Below, one piece after another: positions 37,881-47,737 of a stretch of 58,746 nucleotides of DNA. The DNA lies in the NCBI GenBank assembly GCA_947088675.1, contig CAMUHN010000011.1, forward strand, positions 1 through 58,746, given 5' to 3'. Below the pieces are notes generated by a model. That model was not told where the DNA came from, searched no databases, and worked only from the letters and a program-made list of their open reading frames with translations. Source of the DNA: an uncultured Roseburia sp. (lineage in GTDB: Bacteria; Bacillota; Clostridia; Lachnospirales; Lachnospiraceae). A program made the position numbers and the translations under genes. Every line of letters begins with the position of its first letter. The stretch's first letter is position 1.

Positions 37881-38357
37881 TTAATGCTTGTCATCCACAT
37901 ATTTTGATGTTCCTCCGCCGGCACGCACCATATTATTGTAATACTGCTGTACTACTTTCTGGCTGTTGCGGACGGACTTTACCTGCTTTCGGACAGAGGC
38001 AAATTTCTGTTCTACAAGCGGCTTGTTCCTCGCCTCCTGCGCCTGAACGGAAACGCCGAGCGCGGAAAGCTCCCGGATCAGATCCTGCATTTTACGAATC
38101 TGCGCGGCATACTGCTCCCTGTTTGTATTCAGGACCTCTTTTACTCTCTCATAAAGCTGCTCAAACCCATCGTCCAGTAAACCGATCTCCTCTATCAGCG
38201 TACCCTTTCGTTTCATATTCTGCTCAAAATCATCGACTTCCAGATTCGGATCCTGCAGCAGCATCTTCTGTTCAATATTCAGTTCTGAGATCTGGTTTAA
38301 CAGTTTCTTTTTCTTTTCCAGACTCTGTATCATCATTTCGATATAATTGATCTCCAC
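37881..38357 (-). CDS. FliT/FlgN-like flagellar chaperone
   Basis: 158 aa, almost all helical and predicted coiled coil (MMIQSLEKKKKLLNQISELN, DDGFEQLYERVKEVLNTNRE, SVRKQVKSVRNSQKVVQQYY). Size, composition and place directly after fliS fit a FliT-type export chaperone for FliD, or a second FlgN-like protein. It starts with GTG behind AGAGGGGG. The C-terminal GGGTSKYVDDKH is a flexible tail also seen in clostridial FliT-like proteins. Family assignment rests mainly on context. Confidence 0.65.
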   Translation of the reverse strand: MEINYIEMMIQSLEKKKKLLNQISELNIEQKMLLQDPNLEVDDFEQNMKRKGTLIEEIGLLDDGFEQLYERVKEVLNTNREQYAAQIRKMQDLIRELSALGVSVQAQEARNKPLVEQKFASVRKQVKSVRNSQKVVQQYYNNMVRAGGGTSKYVDDKH

Positions 38358-38369
38358 GCCGTCCCCCTC

Positions 38370-38774
38370 TTAAGATATCTGTACATGTGCGCCTTCCGGC
38401 GTATGCGCGGATAAACGCATCACTTCTTTCCATGTGTCGCGAAGTGTGCGCAGATGTTTTAAAATTTCGTCAAGTATTTCCGTATCTTTTTTCAGATTTG
38501 CCTCCAAAAGACGCTGCTGGATATATACATAGACGTTGTTAAAATCCTTTGCGACGGGATACTTGTGGTTTAGCGTTGCCTGAAATTCCGTGATGACACG
38601 CTCTACTTTCTGAATATTTACATTTGCCTGTTCATAATCTTTTTTCTCAATTGCAACAATTGCAAGGTTACAGAATTTGATCGCACCTTCATATAACATC
38701 AATGTGAGTTCCGCAGGGGATGCCGTCATTACTTTATTTTTTGCATAAGCCGCATATCCGTTATTGTTTAACAT
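38370..38774 (-). CDS. fliS: Flagellar export chaperone FliS
   Basis: 134 aa, binds the C-terminus of unpolymerised flagellin. Typical N-terminus (GYAAYAKNKVMTASPAELTL), MLYEGAIKFCNLAI, and helix four (LRDTWKEVM). GGAG before the ATG at 38774 selects MLNNNG over a frame nine codons longer. It follows fliD after 142 bp; that gap has one hairpin (TGCCCG / CGGGCA, 38833-38850) and no clear promoter. Confidence 0.95.
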   Translation of the reverse strand: MLNNNGYAAYAKNKVMTASPAELTLMLYEGAIKFCNLAIVAIEKKDYEQANVNIQKVERVITEFQATLNHKYPVAKDFNNVYVYIQQRLLEANLKKDTEILDEILKHLRTLRDTWKEVMRLSAHTPEGAHVQIS

Positions 38775-38916
38775 TTTGTCTCCATTCTGCGCATATCGCA
38801 CCAGATTTGTTTATCGACAGGGACTCGTAATGCCCGAAGTCACTGTACGGGCAGATTACACCCGCACAATGCTCCAGGCACTGTAAAAATCTCTGTGTTC
38901 AATTCCAATCATTCTG

Positions 38917-41298
38917 TTACATGCCAAGCAGACCGGACAGCTGTGACTGCTGTGACTGTAATTTTGCAAGTGCAGTTTCCATTGCGGAAAACTTCTTATA
39001 ATAGTAATCTTCCTGTGCTTTCAGTTTCTCTTCCCATTTGGAAATCGTATCCGTATAGTCGCTGTACTCTTTTGCCATCTCTTTGTCATTGTAGACAGAG
39101 AACTTGCTGCTCATCTGATTGCTGCCCATCTTCTTGTCGATCGCTTTGTACAGGCCGTCGGTCATCTGTTTCATAAATTCAATCACAGAATCCGGATCCG
39201 ATTTTAATGCAGCCATCAGTTTATCGTCTTTGGATGCTGTCGAAGCATCATCCTCGTCGCCGTAAATATGGTATGCATTCTGCTGGTTTTCCGCAGAATC
39301 AAAGATTCCCAGTGTTGCAATTCCAAATGTTGCGAAGCTGACTTTCTTTCCGTTTACCTCGTATGCCTTTGCCATGGAATTGGTCATCAGGTTCATAATA
39401 CTGCCCAGCTGATCGTCACGGCGAAGCAGGGAGGATTTGATCTTCTCTTCCCACTTCTCGATCTCCGTGTCTGACATGGCATCACGCTCTTCGTCAGTCA
39501 GCGGCTCGTATCCTTTTGACGAACCTGCATTATACAGAGACGTCATCTCGTTGATCAGCGAATTGTAGCTGGACAGGAAATCTTTGATTTTGTCGTATAA
39601 TCCCTGTACGTCGTTATCTGTCGTAATGGAGATTTCTCCGTCTGTTTTCGCCAGCGTATTAATCGACAAACCGTTGATTTCAAAATTGTTGGTAGCGGAA
39701 GTAAACTCCGCGCCGTTTAACAGAATACGTGCATCCGTACCGTCTATACGCACTGCGCCGTCAGAATACGTCGGGTGATCCAACGCGTTGACTGCAGCGT
39801 TTACTTTATCCTGCAGCATGGCGTCTGTCATGGTATCGGTGGCAAGAACAATGTTTTCCTCAATAAATGCCTTATTATCGTTTACGGTATTCTGCCACCC
39901 CTGGGTCAGCGTTTTTAATGTTCCGCCCGCATATGCATTTTTTACATCATCGACAATATCAGCCGCGTCCGTGCCCGGTGTTGCTGCAGTCTCATAATCG
40001 CTGACTGTCTGCAGATTATTTTTTAAATTTGAAATCGCAGCCCCGTCCATGTTGTATTCGTTGTTAGCGGCATCATAAGTACCAAGGCCGGCTTTTACTT
40101 CCAGTTCTGCAGCACGAATCGCGCCGTTTGTCACTGTAACAGGAGGGTTTGCGCCAATCGTTAATTCATAGCGTTCCCCGCTGCCTAACTTATTTACGGT
40201 AACACCGGTCACTTCATTGCCGCTGTCGTCTTTTACGGTATAATTGCCGCTTCCGTCATCTGTAATGGTGTACGCAGTACCGTCTTCTGCCACAAAAATA
40301 TTCTCTGCATCGTCACGTTTGATTAACTTGTTTAACAGATCCCATTCCTGCGTTGTTCCGCCGTTCTGTGTAAATTTATCCTTTGTATCCTCCACCCCTT
40401 TGTATGCATTTGCATAGGAAAGAGCTGAATTTAATTTTGTATTTTCATCTGCTTTATCCTGCAATTGTGTACGAATTGCATTAATATTTGCCTCTGTTTT
40501 AGTGGCATCATAGCTGGAAGCGCCTGACTGCACATCTGCGTTTACCAGATAATTGCCGCTTGCATCTTTCAGCAGATTCCCTGCGGCATCTTTCTGATAG
40601 TATGAATTGCCGTTGCTGTCTAACGCATACTTTGCAAAACTCTCATAGCTCTCGATATTTGCCTGAGATTTCGCATTTAATCCCAGTTTTTGCAGAGCGT
40701 TTGCACCATCCGCATTCGCCGCCGTAAGCGAGAAATCATTTTCTTTTCCGGAATCGCTTGCGGAAAGGAAAAACCGATGATTTGCGGAATCAAAACTCGC
40801 CTTGATTCCTGCGTCTTTAAATGCGTTTGTAAGGTCATCAACAGTCATGTTGTCGCTCAGCTTCATGTCTGTCGTCCTGCCTTTGACAGTCACACTGATG
40901 GTAGATCCGTCCGCAATACCAAGTTCTGACAGCTTTGTGCTGCCTCTTACACTGCTGCCAAGATTTGCGCCTGTTAAGTATCCGGCTTTCGCCGTTTCTT
41001 TTACTTCCAGCGACTGTGTACCGTTTACGGCGCCTTCGCTTGCGGTCACATTTACCTTGGTTGCATCCGATACATTTACTTTCTTTGTCTTATAGGCAGA
41101 AGTAAAACGTAGTGCGTCAAGGCTTTTATAGAATGAGTTGACTTTTTTATTTAAGTCGCTCCATGCTGTCTGTTTCCAGCTGAGCTTTGTCTGCGCTTTT
41201 GTATATTTTTCTGTTTTTGTCCGGTATGCGGACACCAGTGCCGATACAAGTGATTCCGTATCGAGACCGGAATTTAATCCTGTCAGTCTGATTGGCAT
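38917..41298 (-). CDS. fliD: Flagellar filament cap protein FliD
   Basis: 793 aa, forms the cap that folds flagellin at the filament tip. Canonical start MPIRLTGLNSGLDTESLVSA, then KLSWKQTAWSDLNKKVNSFY and the FliD_N domain (NGTQSLEVKETAKAGYLTGA). The C-terminal FliD_C domain includes LYDKIKDFLSSYNSLINEMT, DRDAMSDTEIEKWEEKIKSS-like segments and a final coiled coil (MLETALAKLQSQQSQLSGLL-type end). It is much longer than Bacillus FliD because of a large, Asp/Asn-rich insert (~190-500) that would be surface exposed. fliS lies downstream. Confidence 0.95.
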   Translation of the reverse strand: MPIRLTGLNSGLDTESLVSALVSAYRTKTEKYTKAQTKLSWKQTAWSDLNKKVNSFYKSLDALRFTSAYKTKKVNVSDATKVNVTASEGAVNGTQSLEVKETAKAGYLTGANLGSSVRGSTKLSELGIADGSTISVTVKGRTTDMKLSDNMTVDDLTNAFKDAGIKASFDSANHRFFLSASDSGKENDFSLTAANADGANALQKLGLNAKSQANIESYESFAKYALDSNGNSYYQKDAAGNLLKDASGNYLVNADVQSGASSYDATKTEANINAIRTQLQDKADENTKLNSALSYANAYKGVEDTKDKFTQNGGTTQEWDLLNKLIKRDDAENIFVAEDGTAYTITDDGSGNYTVKDDSGNEVTGVTVNKLGSGERYELTIGANPPVTVTNGAIRAAELEVKAGLGTYDAANNEYNMDGAAISNLKNNLQTVSDYETAATPGTDAADIVDDVKNAYAGGTLKTLTQGWQNTVNDNKAFIEENIVLATDTMTDAMLQDKVNAAVNALDHPTYSDGAVRIDGTDARILLNGAEFTSATNNFEINGLSINTLAKTDGEISITTDNDVQGLYDKIKDFLSSYNSLINEMTSLYNAGSSKGYEPLTDEERDAMSDTEIEKWEEKIKSSLLRRDDQLGSIMNLMTNSMAKAYEVNGKKVSFATFGIATLGIFDSAENQQNAYHIYGDEDDASTASKDDKLMAALKSDPDSVIEFMKQMTDGLYKAIDKKMGSNQMSSKFSVYNDKEMAKEYSDYTDTISKWEEKLKAQEDYYYKKFSAMETALAKLQSQQSQLSGLLGM

Positions 41299-41313
41299 AG
41301 GGATGTTCCTCCT

Positions 41314-41721
41314 TTATCTTTTCTCATCTAACATCAGTCCGGCTGCTTCCCAGACTTTTGCAATCATATCAAGAGTCTCCTCCGCCGGATACTCTTTCAT
41401 TACTTTCTTTGATTCTTTGTCGACAATCTTGATCGTCACACGGTTCGTCTTTTCATGAATGCCGAACACCGCTTCCGAATTGCCCATTTTCTTGTTCAGG
41501 TCGCTCACGGCATTTTTAAGATGCTCATTGTCCCCGTAAGCGTTTCCGCTTTGTGTTTTACCTGTCTTTTCTTCTTTTACGCTATTGTTTATTTTGTCGG
41601 ATATGCCGCTCTCCCGTGCAACGGCCTGCGGCTGTACCTCCACCGCTTTTTCCGCTGCCTGCGCGCCTGTACTTCCCTGATACATTGACGCATCTTTTCT
41701 CGAAACTGCCTCAATTCCCAC
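41314..41721 (-). CDS. flaG: FlaG family flagellar protein
   Basis: 135 aa. The first ~80 residues are unstructured and charged; the C-terminal ~55 (KKMGNSEAVFGIHEKTNRVT, IKIVDKESKKVMKEYPAEET, LDMIAKVWEAAGLMLDEKR) are the FlaG domain, which affects filament length. An ATG five codons upstream lies in the ribosome binding site itself; GGAGGTGG then TTAAC points to the GTG at 41721, giving GIEAVSRK. It is the first gene after a sigma-28 promoter, with fliD 15 bp downstream. Confidence 0.88.
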   Translation of the reverse strand: MGIEAVSRKDASMYQGSTGAQAAEKAVEVQPQAVARESGISDKINNSVKEEKTGKTQSGNAYGDNEHLKNAVSDLNKKMGNSEAVFGIHEKTNRVTIKIVDKESKKVMKEYPAEETLDMIAKVWEAAGLMLDEKR

Positions 41722-41780
41722 GTTAACCACCTCCATGTGATATCTGTAAATCTTCCGTTAAAAATAGTTTTCTATTCTAT

Positions 41781-41806
41781 ATATCGGAAAATTGTATGCG
41801 AACTTA
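41781..41806 (-). promoter_or_regulatory. Sigma-28 promoter of flaG-fliD-fliS-fliT
   Basis: Minus strand: -35 TAAG (41803-41806), 14-bp spacer, -10 TCCGATAT (41781-41788), same -10 as flagellin. It lies between csrA and flaG. Confidence 0.7.
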
Positions 41807-41812
41807 ACCTTT

Positions 41813-42028
41813 TCACATGAAATTCTTCAGGGATTCAAAGGCGTCCGCGGAAATGGCATTTTCATTTTCTTCCTGAATCTGAACATAGATTTCTTTCCGG
41901 TACACAGGCACGTCCCTTGGCGCGGTGATTCCCAGTTTTATCTGATCGCCGCGTATCTCCAACACCGTAATTTCAACATTGTTGTTTATGACAAGTGATT
42001 CTCCTTTTTTTCTCGTCAACGCCAGCAT
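41813..42028 (-). CDS. csrA: Translational regulator CsrA
   Basis: 71-aa RNA-binding dimer. [40 protein letters not shown] and [14 protein letters not shown] are the whole CsrA fold, including the RNA-contact arginine in APRDV and the N-terminal LTRK. It should repress flagellin translation through the sites at 37682-37713. The start at 42028 lies one base after the fliW stop, with AAAGGCGGGTGA ahead; a longer frame inside fliW is not needed. Confidence 0.96.
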   Translation of the reverse strand: MLALTRKKGESLVINNNVEITVLEIRGDQIKLGITAPRDVPVYRKEIYVQIQEENENAISADAFESLKNFM

Positions 42029-42029
42029 C

Positions 42030-42488
42030 TCAATCACCCGCCTTTTCTTTTTTCTCTTTGAGCAGCTGATAAATCCGGAATTTAACTGCATAGTCATCTT
42101 CCACAATCAGCTGACATCCCTTTCGGGTTGCCGTATTGATTACAACCGGCGCCTTTAAGTTCACCGCCATATCTTCTATCTGTTTCGGCACGGTAATTGT
42201 ATTTAATACATAGCAGCTTCCTTCCGTAAATTCTCCAAGCGCCGTGAGCACCGCATCCTCCACAGTCGGATTGTAATCCGGCAGAATACGGCTCGGATCA
42301 ATGACCGGAAACGCAATATCCGGATCGTCCATGCACTGCATCCAGCGTATAAAACTGTCTTCTTTCTCTTCGTCATAAATCAGTGTAAATTTTTTTAAAT
42401 CCGGGAAACCGATCATACCGTTTTCCATGGTAATAATCTTTTCTTCTTCGATATCAATTTCTCCAAACAGTCTGGTAGTCGCTTTCAT
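42030..42488 (-). CDS. fliW: Flagellar assembly factor FliW
   Basis: 152 aa. FliW features: [80 protein letters not shown]. FliW binds either flagellin or CsrA; when flagellin has been exported, FliW is freed to inhibit CsrA and release flagellin translation. AAGGAGAAGGAG precedes the ATG at 42488. csrA follows at once and flgL lies upstream. Confidence 0.96.
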   Translation of the reverse strand: MKATTRLFGEIDIEEEKIITMENGMIGFPDLKKFTLIYDEEKEDSFIRWMQCMDDPDIAFPVIDPSRILPDYNPTVEDAVLTALGEFTEGSCYVLNTITVPKQIEDMAVNLKAPVVINTATRKGCQLIVEDDYAVKFRIYQLLKEKKEKAGD

Positions 42489-42529
42489 CTCCTTCTCCTT
42501 CTGCACAGAATCCAAACAGCAACAAACTT

Positions 42530-44068
42530 CTATATATAATTTAACAATGTACTTTGATTGGCTTTGGCTGCAGCCTGAAGCGAAGCCGAATACGCGTTGT
42601 AGGCTGCCGTATAGTCGATGATGATATCCGACAATTCGCGATCCTCATTGGACGACTTCAGTTCCTCAATTGTCGTCTGCTGCTGTGACATACGCTTCTT
42701 TACAAGTTCCAGCGTCTTGCCTTTGCTTCCTACTACAGTCTGTGCCAAATCTATTTTCTCAAGATACTGATCACATTTTCCGATACAGGAATTGTAGAGC
42801 TTTTGCATATTATCATCGGCATAATCGCATTCCTTGCCCACAGCAGTAATCCACTTATCCAGCCGCTCCTGGGCTTCCGGATCCGCATATTCATCCATTT
42901 TTTTCATTGCTTTCAAATCGGTTAATTTCTGATGTGCGTCAATGGATCGCTGCACGGCCGTAATCATTTCATCCATATCTCTGCCGAGCGCAGCGTCAAA
43001 CACATCGGATGCGTTCGTATTGACAGTCAGCGTCTGATTGCTTGCAACCGTAAACTTCATATCCTGATAAATCTCATTGCCCTCTTCATCAAACTTGGTG
43101 TACTCAATCGGATGGTTGGTGTCCGTCACATCGGTACAGTTATAATAATATTCCGGACGCAGCTCACCCTCGTTGAAGCCTGTTTTCTGATAGCTGATCG
43201 AAACATCTGCCTTTCCGCCTTTTAAGTCGGATGCAAGTTCATCGGATAAAATCAGCTCGCCTGAATCTTTGATAAACACTGCGCCACCCGCCGGAATATC
43301 GTAGCCGTTTGCACTTGCAGCCTCCCACTCTTTGTAATTGTCATAGACGGTTGGCGCAATCTGCGTCGGTGTCGTCATATTCTGCGTCGTATAAGTAATT
43401 ACCGGATTTGTAGTATCACCCGGATCCTGCGCGTTGCCGGATACTTTTCCGTAGCTTAAGCGAATACGCTGATAAACGCTCTCTTTCGGCTCGCTGATCG
43501 GATCGTTGACTGCCTGCTGCGCATTGTTCGGTATTGTCACATCCCCGCTGTAGTAGCGATGCTCCTCAATATCTTTGTACGTAAATCCCTGTGTGATATT
43601 GTAGGTCGTATCTTTCTCATTTGTCATAAACGTCAGTTTTTTATTCGTATGGAAACCGGTAAATACCGTTCTTCCCGCATAGTCGGTATTGCCCTCGGCA
43701 TAGACCTGCTCTCTTAATTTCTGCATCTGCTCTAAGATGGCCTGCCTGTCGCTTTCTTTTAAATCGTCGCCTGCACCGTAAACTGCCTCGCTTCGAATAT
43801 CCCTGACCAGTGTCTCCATATTGTATATGGCGGTATCGGTTACGCTAAGCCATGACTCCGCATCCGGGATATTTCTCTGGTAATACTGATTTACCTGGCT
43901 TAAGGCGCTGCGCAGACGAAGCGCACGCACCGCAATAACCGGGTCTTCCGACGGCCTCTGAATCTTTTTCTGGGACGACATCTGATTGTTTAATTTATCT
44001 ACGTTTACTTTATTGCCATTGATATTATTCGACGTGTTATGCATAATCATATTATTTGTAATACGCAT
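42530..44068 (-). CDS. flgL: Flagellar hook-associated protein 3 (FlgL)
   Basis: 512 aa, hook-filament junction protein. Flagellin-like N-terminus (MRITNNMIMHNTSNNINGNK, KIQRPSEDPVIAVRALRLRS) and C-terminus (IIDYTAAYNAYSASLQAAAK, ending STLLNYI). The middle (~150-400) is a large insert with no Bacillus counterpart. GGAGGGAATGTC precedes the ATG. Confidence 0.95.
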   Translation of the reverse strand: MRITNNMIMHNTSNNINGNKVNVDKLNNQMSSQKKIQRPSEDPVIAVRALRLRSALSQVNQYYQRNIPDAESWLSVTDTAIYNMETLVRDIRSEAVYGAGDDLKESDRQAILEQMQKLREQVYAEGNTDYAGRTVFTGFHTNKKLTFMTNEKDTTYNITQGFTYKDIEEHRYYSGDVTIPNNAQQAVNDPISEPKESVYQRIRLSYGKVSGNAQDPGDTTNPVITYTTQNMTTPTQIAPTVYDNYKEWEAASANGYDIPAGGAVFIKDSGELILSDELASDLKGGKADVSISYQKTGFNEGELRPEYYYNCTDVTDTNHPIEYTKFDEEGNEIYQDMKFTVASNQTLTVNTNASDVFDAALGRDMDEMITAVQRSIDAHQKLTDLKAMKKMDEYADPEAQERLDKWITAVGKECDYADDNMQKLYNSCIGKCDQYLEKIDLAQTVVGSKGKTLELVKKRMSQQQTTIEELKSSNEDRELSDIIIDYTAAYNAYSASLQAAAKANQSTLLNYI

Positions 44069-44092
44069 GACATTCCCTCCTGCTCTGTCTCA

Positions 44093-45937
44093 TTATACTC
44101 CGGTCTGCTGGATCAGTTTATCGTAAATTTCTGCCATTACAGAAATCATCTTGGATGCAAGGTTATACGAATACTGAAATTTCAGCATATCAAGCCCTTC
44201 CTCGTCCTCATCAACGCCGGAAATTGACATTCTCTGAGATTCGATCGTACTGCCCACATTATAATATTTCTCGTAAAAGATCTCAGATTCCTGTTTGTCT
44301 ACCGAGATGTCGGCAATCATACATTTCAGGAAATCCGCTGCATTCCCCCCGCGGTAAAGTGTGGTATCTTCATGCAATTTTAACAGTTCCGCACAAAGAT
44401 CATAGGAATCGACACCGCCGCTCTCAATTTCATGCTTGTTGCCGTCAATGCTCTCCGGATGCGCCGTAAGGCCTATTTTATCGGGATGCGTAGCGCATAT
44501 GGAGGAAATTTTCAGATTGGCGGCCGTCATCTGATAGTAACAGTCATCCGTACTTCCTGTCGGTTCATCACCGAATGCATACTCATTTCCTTCTTTGTCC
44601 GCGGCGGTAAAAAATGCAAAATAATTTGTCGGATCTCCGTTTAAGTCCTCGCCCTTTTTCATAATATCATTAAATTTCTGTGTAAACGAGCGCAAAAACT
44701 GATTCATCTGCGCCATATAATAGGGAATACCCATAACATCGACTGCAGATCCGATGGATGCCGTCTTTCCGTCCGCTTTTTCAATATCCTGACTGGAAAG
44801 AGGCGCATCCAGATTAAATGTATAGGATGTAACTTCTCCTTTATCATTTGTCTCAAATGTAAATCCGTCGTATTTGTAATCGCGTCCGTTGATCGTCAAA
44901 ACACCCTGCTGCGGCATTGTCATTGTCTCAACAGAAGTTACGGACGGCGATACCACGGTGATCTGCCTTGCATTGTCAATTTTGGCAATTCCGGTAAAAT
45001 TATCGGCATTATTGCCGTCGCGTATATCAAACAGGGCTCTCAGCGTGCCGGACATACTGGTTCCGCCCGCAAAAAATGTATTGCCCGTATCTTTCCATTT
45101 TATACTGTAAAGTCCGTCCACATCCGACTGATTGATCTTTCTGTCGCGTGAAACGCACTCCAGCTGATTGTAATCGTAATCGTTGACCAGAAGCTGTCCG
45201 TTGATTCTCACGGTATAATGCGTACCGCCGGTATACATATCCGGATATTTTGAATTTTCCACCGGGGCCTCTGTCGCTTCCACCGGTACAATCTTTGACA
45301 ATTCGTCTACCAGCAGCGCTCTCTGGTCGCGAAGTTCGTTTGCATATCCCCCCTGCACTTCGATCACGTTGATCTGTTTGTTGAGCAGCGATATTTTCTG
45401 TGCAATTGCATTGATATTATCAACGGTGCTCTTGATTTCCTCATTTACATTGCCCTGGATATCGCTAAGCCCCTGTGCAACGCTGTTAAAATACACCGCA
45501 AAATCATGGGCGCTTGAAGTGAACTGCTGCCTCGTATTGACATCGCCGGCATTTGTTTTCAGGGAATCCAGATTTGCGAACATTTTATCCATAATGGTAG
45601 AAAATCCTTCTTCCCCGGTATCTATAAAATAATTCTCAATCTGATGAAAATAATTCAGTCTGGACTCATATAAGCCAAGGGAAGTCTGATTTTCCCAGTA
45701 TCTGTGATCATAATAAAGATTTCTAAGCTGTGTAACGGATTCCGTTTTAACGCCTGTTCCAACTGCGCCATACGAAGTATAGGTACGCAGTGCAGAAGAT
45801 GCCACTCTGTTCGCCTGCTGTTTGCAATAGCCTTCCGTCCTGACATTTGAAATATTGTTTGCTGTTGTATTTAATGCGACATGAAAGGAATTCAATCCCG
45901 ACTGTGCAATTGTCAATCCAAAAAACGTCGATAACAT
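44093..45937 (-). CDS. flgK: Flagellar hook-associated protein 1 (FlgK), second copy
   Basis: 614 aa. N-terminal MLSTFFGLTIAQSGLNSFHV and ALNTTANNISNVRTEGYCKQ, and C-terminal FQYSYNLASKMISVMAEIYD complete the D0/D1 rods of FlgK. It is the second of two full-length FlgK-type genes in tandem. A start six codons upstream overlaps the preceding gene; AGGAGAGAG next to the ATG at 45937 is preferred. flgL follows after 24 bp. Confidence 0.9.
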   Translation of the reverse strand: MLSTFFGLTIAQSGLNSFHVALNTTANNISNVRTEGYCKQQANRVASSALRTYTSYGAVGTGVKTESVTQLRNLYYDHRYWENQTSLGLYESRLNYFHQIENYFIDTGEEGFSTIMDKMFANLDSLKTNAGDVNTRQQFTSSAHDFAVYFNSVAQGLSDIQGNVNEEIKSTVDNINAIAQKISLLNKQINVIEVQGGYANELRDQRALLVDELSKIVPVEATEAPVENSKYPDMYTGGTHYTVRINGQLLVNDYDYNQLECVSRDRKINQSDVDGLYSIKWKDTGNTFFAGGTSMSGTLRALFDIRDGNNADNFTGIAKIDNARQITVVSPSVTSVETMTMPQQGVLTINGRDYKYDGFTFETNDKGEVTSYTFNLDAPLSSQDIEKADGKTASIGSAVDVMGIPYYMAQMNQFLRSFTQKFNDIMKKGEDLNGDPTNYFAFFTAADKEGNEYAFGDEPTGSTDDCYYQMTAANLKISSICATHPDKIGLTAHPESIDGNKHEIESGGVDSYDLCAELLKLHEDTTLYRGGNAADFLKCMIADISVDKQESEIFYEKYYNVGSTIESQRMSISGVDEDEEGLDMLKFQYSYNLASKMISVMAEIYDKLIQQTGV

Positions 45938-45947
45938 AATCTCTCTC

Positions 45948-47705
45948 CTATCCAAGCTGTGTGATCAGATGCTCAATCATCTCATTGATGACATTGATAA
46001 ACCGGCTCGCCGCGTTGTATGCATTCTGATATTTGATCATTGTGACAAGCTCTTCGTCCGCCGACACTCCAATCACCTGCTGCCTTGCGTTGTCTGTGGA
46101 CAAGCTTCCATCCGAGAGGCTGTCTGCCGTAGCTTCATAGACATTTCCAAATGTCGCCAAATCATTTGACATACTGATATAATAAGATTTGAAATCAATC
46201 GGCCGAAGATCATTCGGATTCAGATAAAAATCTTTCTGTTCCCAGATGTCGGATAATTTCTGGATCGCATCGACTGCCACCATATCGCCGTTCTGATTCT
46301 GCATTAAATGAGGCATCAATGTTTCATCGACCAGCAATTCCTGATTGACCGAGAGACTTCGTATGGTATACATATCCTTGCTGTCTGTCAGATCTTCTTC
46401 ATTATATATATAATATACATTGCCGTTATCATCTGTCGCTTCCGTATAGCGTTCACACCCGATTCGCGTAAACAGTTCCCTTGGCGGCAGCTTTTTGTCT
46501 GAACCGACCGGACAGTTGTCTGCGTCCAGTATCAGCGTATTTTTATTAATCACAATGTCTTTTCCGTCCGAACCCTTAAGCGTTGCATTTCCATTTGCAT
46601 CCCAATTCTGGATATAATTGGAAGCCTCTGTATTCGGCGCAAAAATGTCGTTGACGCTGGTCACAATCTTATGTATCAGCTGGTCGATCATCGCTTCCGC
46701 CTTGAGCATCACGGACATTCCTGCATTATCATTGTATTCTTTCTGCGTCAGACCCTCAATATCGCGATAGTCTGCAACATGATCTCCTCTGGCCAGAATC
46801 AGCGCTTTCAGCGACCCCTTGTCATTTTGATTTTCCGGCGATATGTCACGCCGAAAATCCATCACATCGATATACTGATTTTTCTTTGGATCGGAGAGAA
46901 ATTCCCAGTAGGGATCTACAAATCCGGTCGAGGGATCCTTTCGCATTCCGATACGATTGCAGCCGTTTTCATTTACAAATTCAACACTGTCTATCGAAAT
47001 TTTTAAAATGCCGTCCGCCGTCTCATAGTAATCAAGTTCAACAAGGCCTGCCAGCTCATCCAGCGCTTTATCGCGCTCATCCCGCAGCGTCATTGCCGTC
47101 TCAATGCCTGCCGTCTCGATTTTCCTGATCGCCATGTTACACTCTTCTATAAACTTGCCAAGTTCATTCATTCGGTCAATATTATCTTCAATCTGCGTAT
47201 TGATATTGTACTGGTATGTCTGCAGACCGGAATAAACGGCAGACGCTCTGCTTATGAAAAGCTGCGATTTCTGGATTACAAGCTCCTGATATACACTGTC
47301 CTCCGGATATTTGGAAAGTTCCTCGAATGAAATCCAAAGATCCTCAAGCCCTTCCTGAAACGCCTTTCCCTCCAGTTCCTGAAAATAAGTCTCGACTTCG
47401 CGTGAAGCCTCAGCTGTCTTATCATAGAACTGGTACCTTCCATAAGTAGAGCGGTATGATTTGTCTAAAAACACGTCTCTTGTATGACGCACGTCACCGA
47501 TTTTTACGCCCAGACCAGACTGCTGTTTGCTGACGGCAGCCGTCTGATTAAAAGTAAGATAATCTCTGTCCGAGTAAAAGACTCTCTGGCGTACATATCC
47601 TTTTGTATCTATGTTGGATAAATTGTTTGCCGTCGTATTCAGACCGTTCTGGCTGCTCTGCAACCCGGATACGCCGATAAATAAACTGCCAAAACCATTT
47701 GCCAT
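45948..47705 (-). CDS. flgK: Flagellar hook-associated protein 1 (FlgK), first copy
   Basis: 585 aa. MANGFGSLFIGVSGLQSSQN, GLNTTANNLSNIDTKGYVRQ, the FlgK segment EDNIDRMNELGKFIEECNMA, and C-terminal MIKYQNAYNAASRFINVINE. It is closer to ordinary FlgK than the next gene. AGGGAGGGAACCGCC precedes the ATG. The two FlgK proteins share the terminal rods but differ strongly in the middle, so this is an old duplication. Confidence 0.92.
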   Translation of the reverse strand: MANGFGSLFIGVSGLQSSQNGLNTTANNLSNIDTKGYVRQRVFYSDRDYLTFNQTAAVSKQQSGLGVKIGDVRHTRDVFLDKSYRSTYGRYQFYDKTAEASREVETYFQELEGKAFQEGLEDLWISFEELSKYPEDSVYQELVIQKSQLFISRASAVYSGLQTYQYNINTQIEDNIDRMNELGKFIEECNMAIRKIETAGIETAMTLRDERDKALDELAGLVELDYYETADGILKISIDSVEFVNENGCNRIGMRKDPSTGFVDPYWEFLSDPKKNQYIDVMDFRRDISPENQNDKGSLKALILARGDHVADYRDIEGLTQKEYNDNAGMSVMLKAEAMIDQLIHKIVTSVNDIFAPNTEASNYIQNWDANGNATLKGSDGKDIVINKNTLILDADNCPVGSDKKLPPRELFTRIGCERYTEATDDNGNVYYIYNEEDLTDSKDMYTIRSLSVNQELLVDETLMPHLMQNQNGDMVAVDAIQKLSDIWEQKDFYLNPNDLRPIDFKSYYISMSNDLATFGNVYEATADSLSDGSLSTDNARQQVIGVSADEELVTMIKYQNAYNAASRFINVINEMIEHLITQLG

Positions 47706-47737
47706 GGCGGTTCCCTCCCTGCCTTTTTTTAATTCTG

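Noticed and set aside
38802-38916. GTCGATAA before fliS as a sigma-28 -10 box
   Set aside because: No TAAA-like -35 at 14-16 bases upstream; fliS is more likely read from the flaG promoter.
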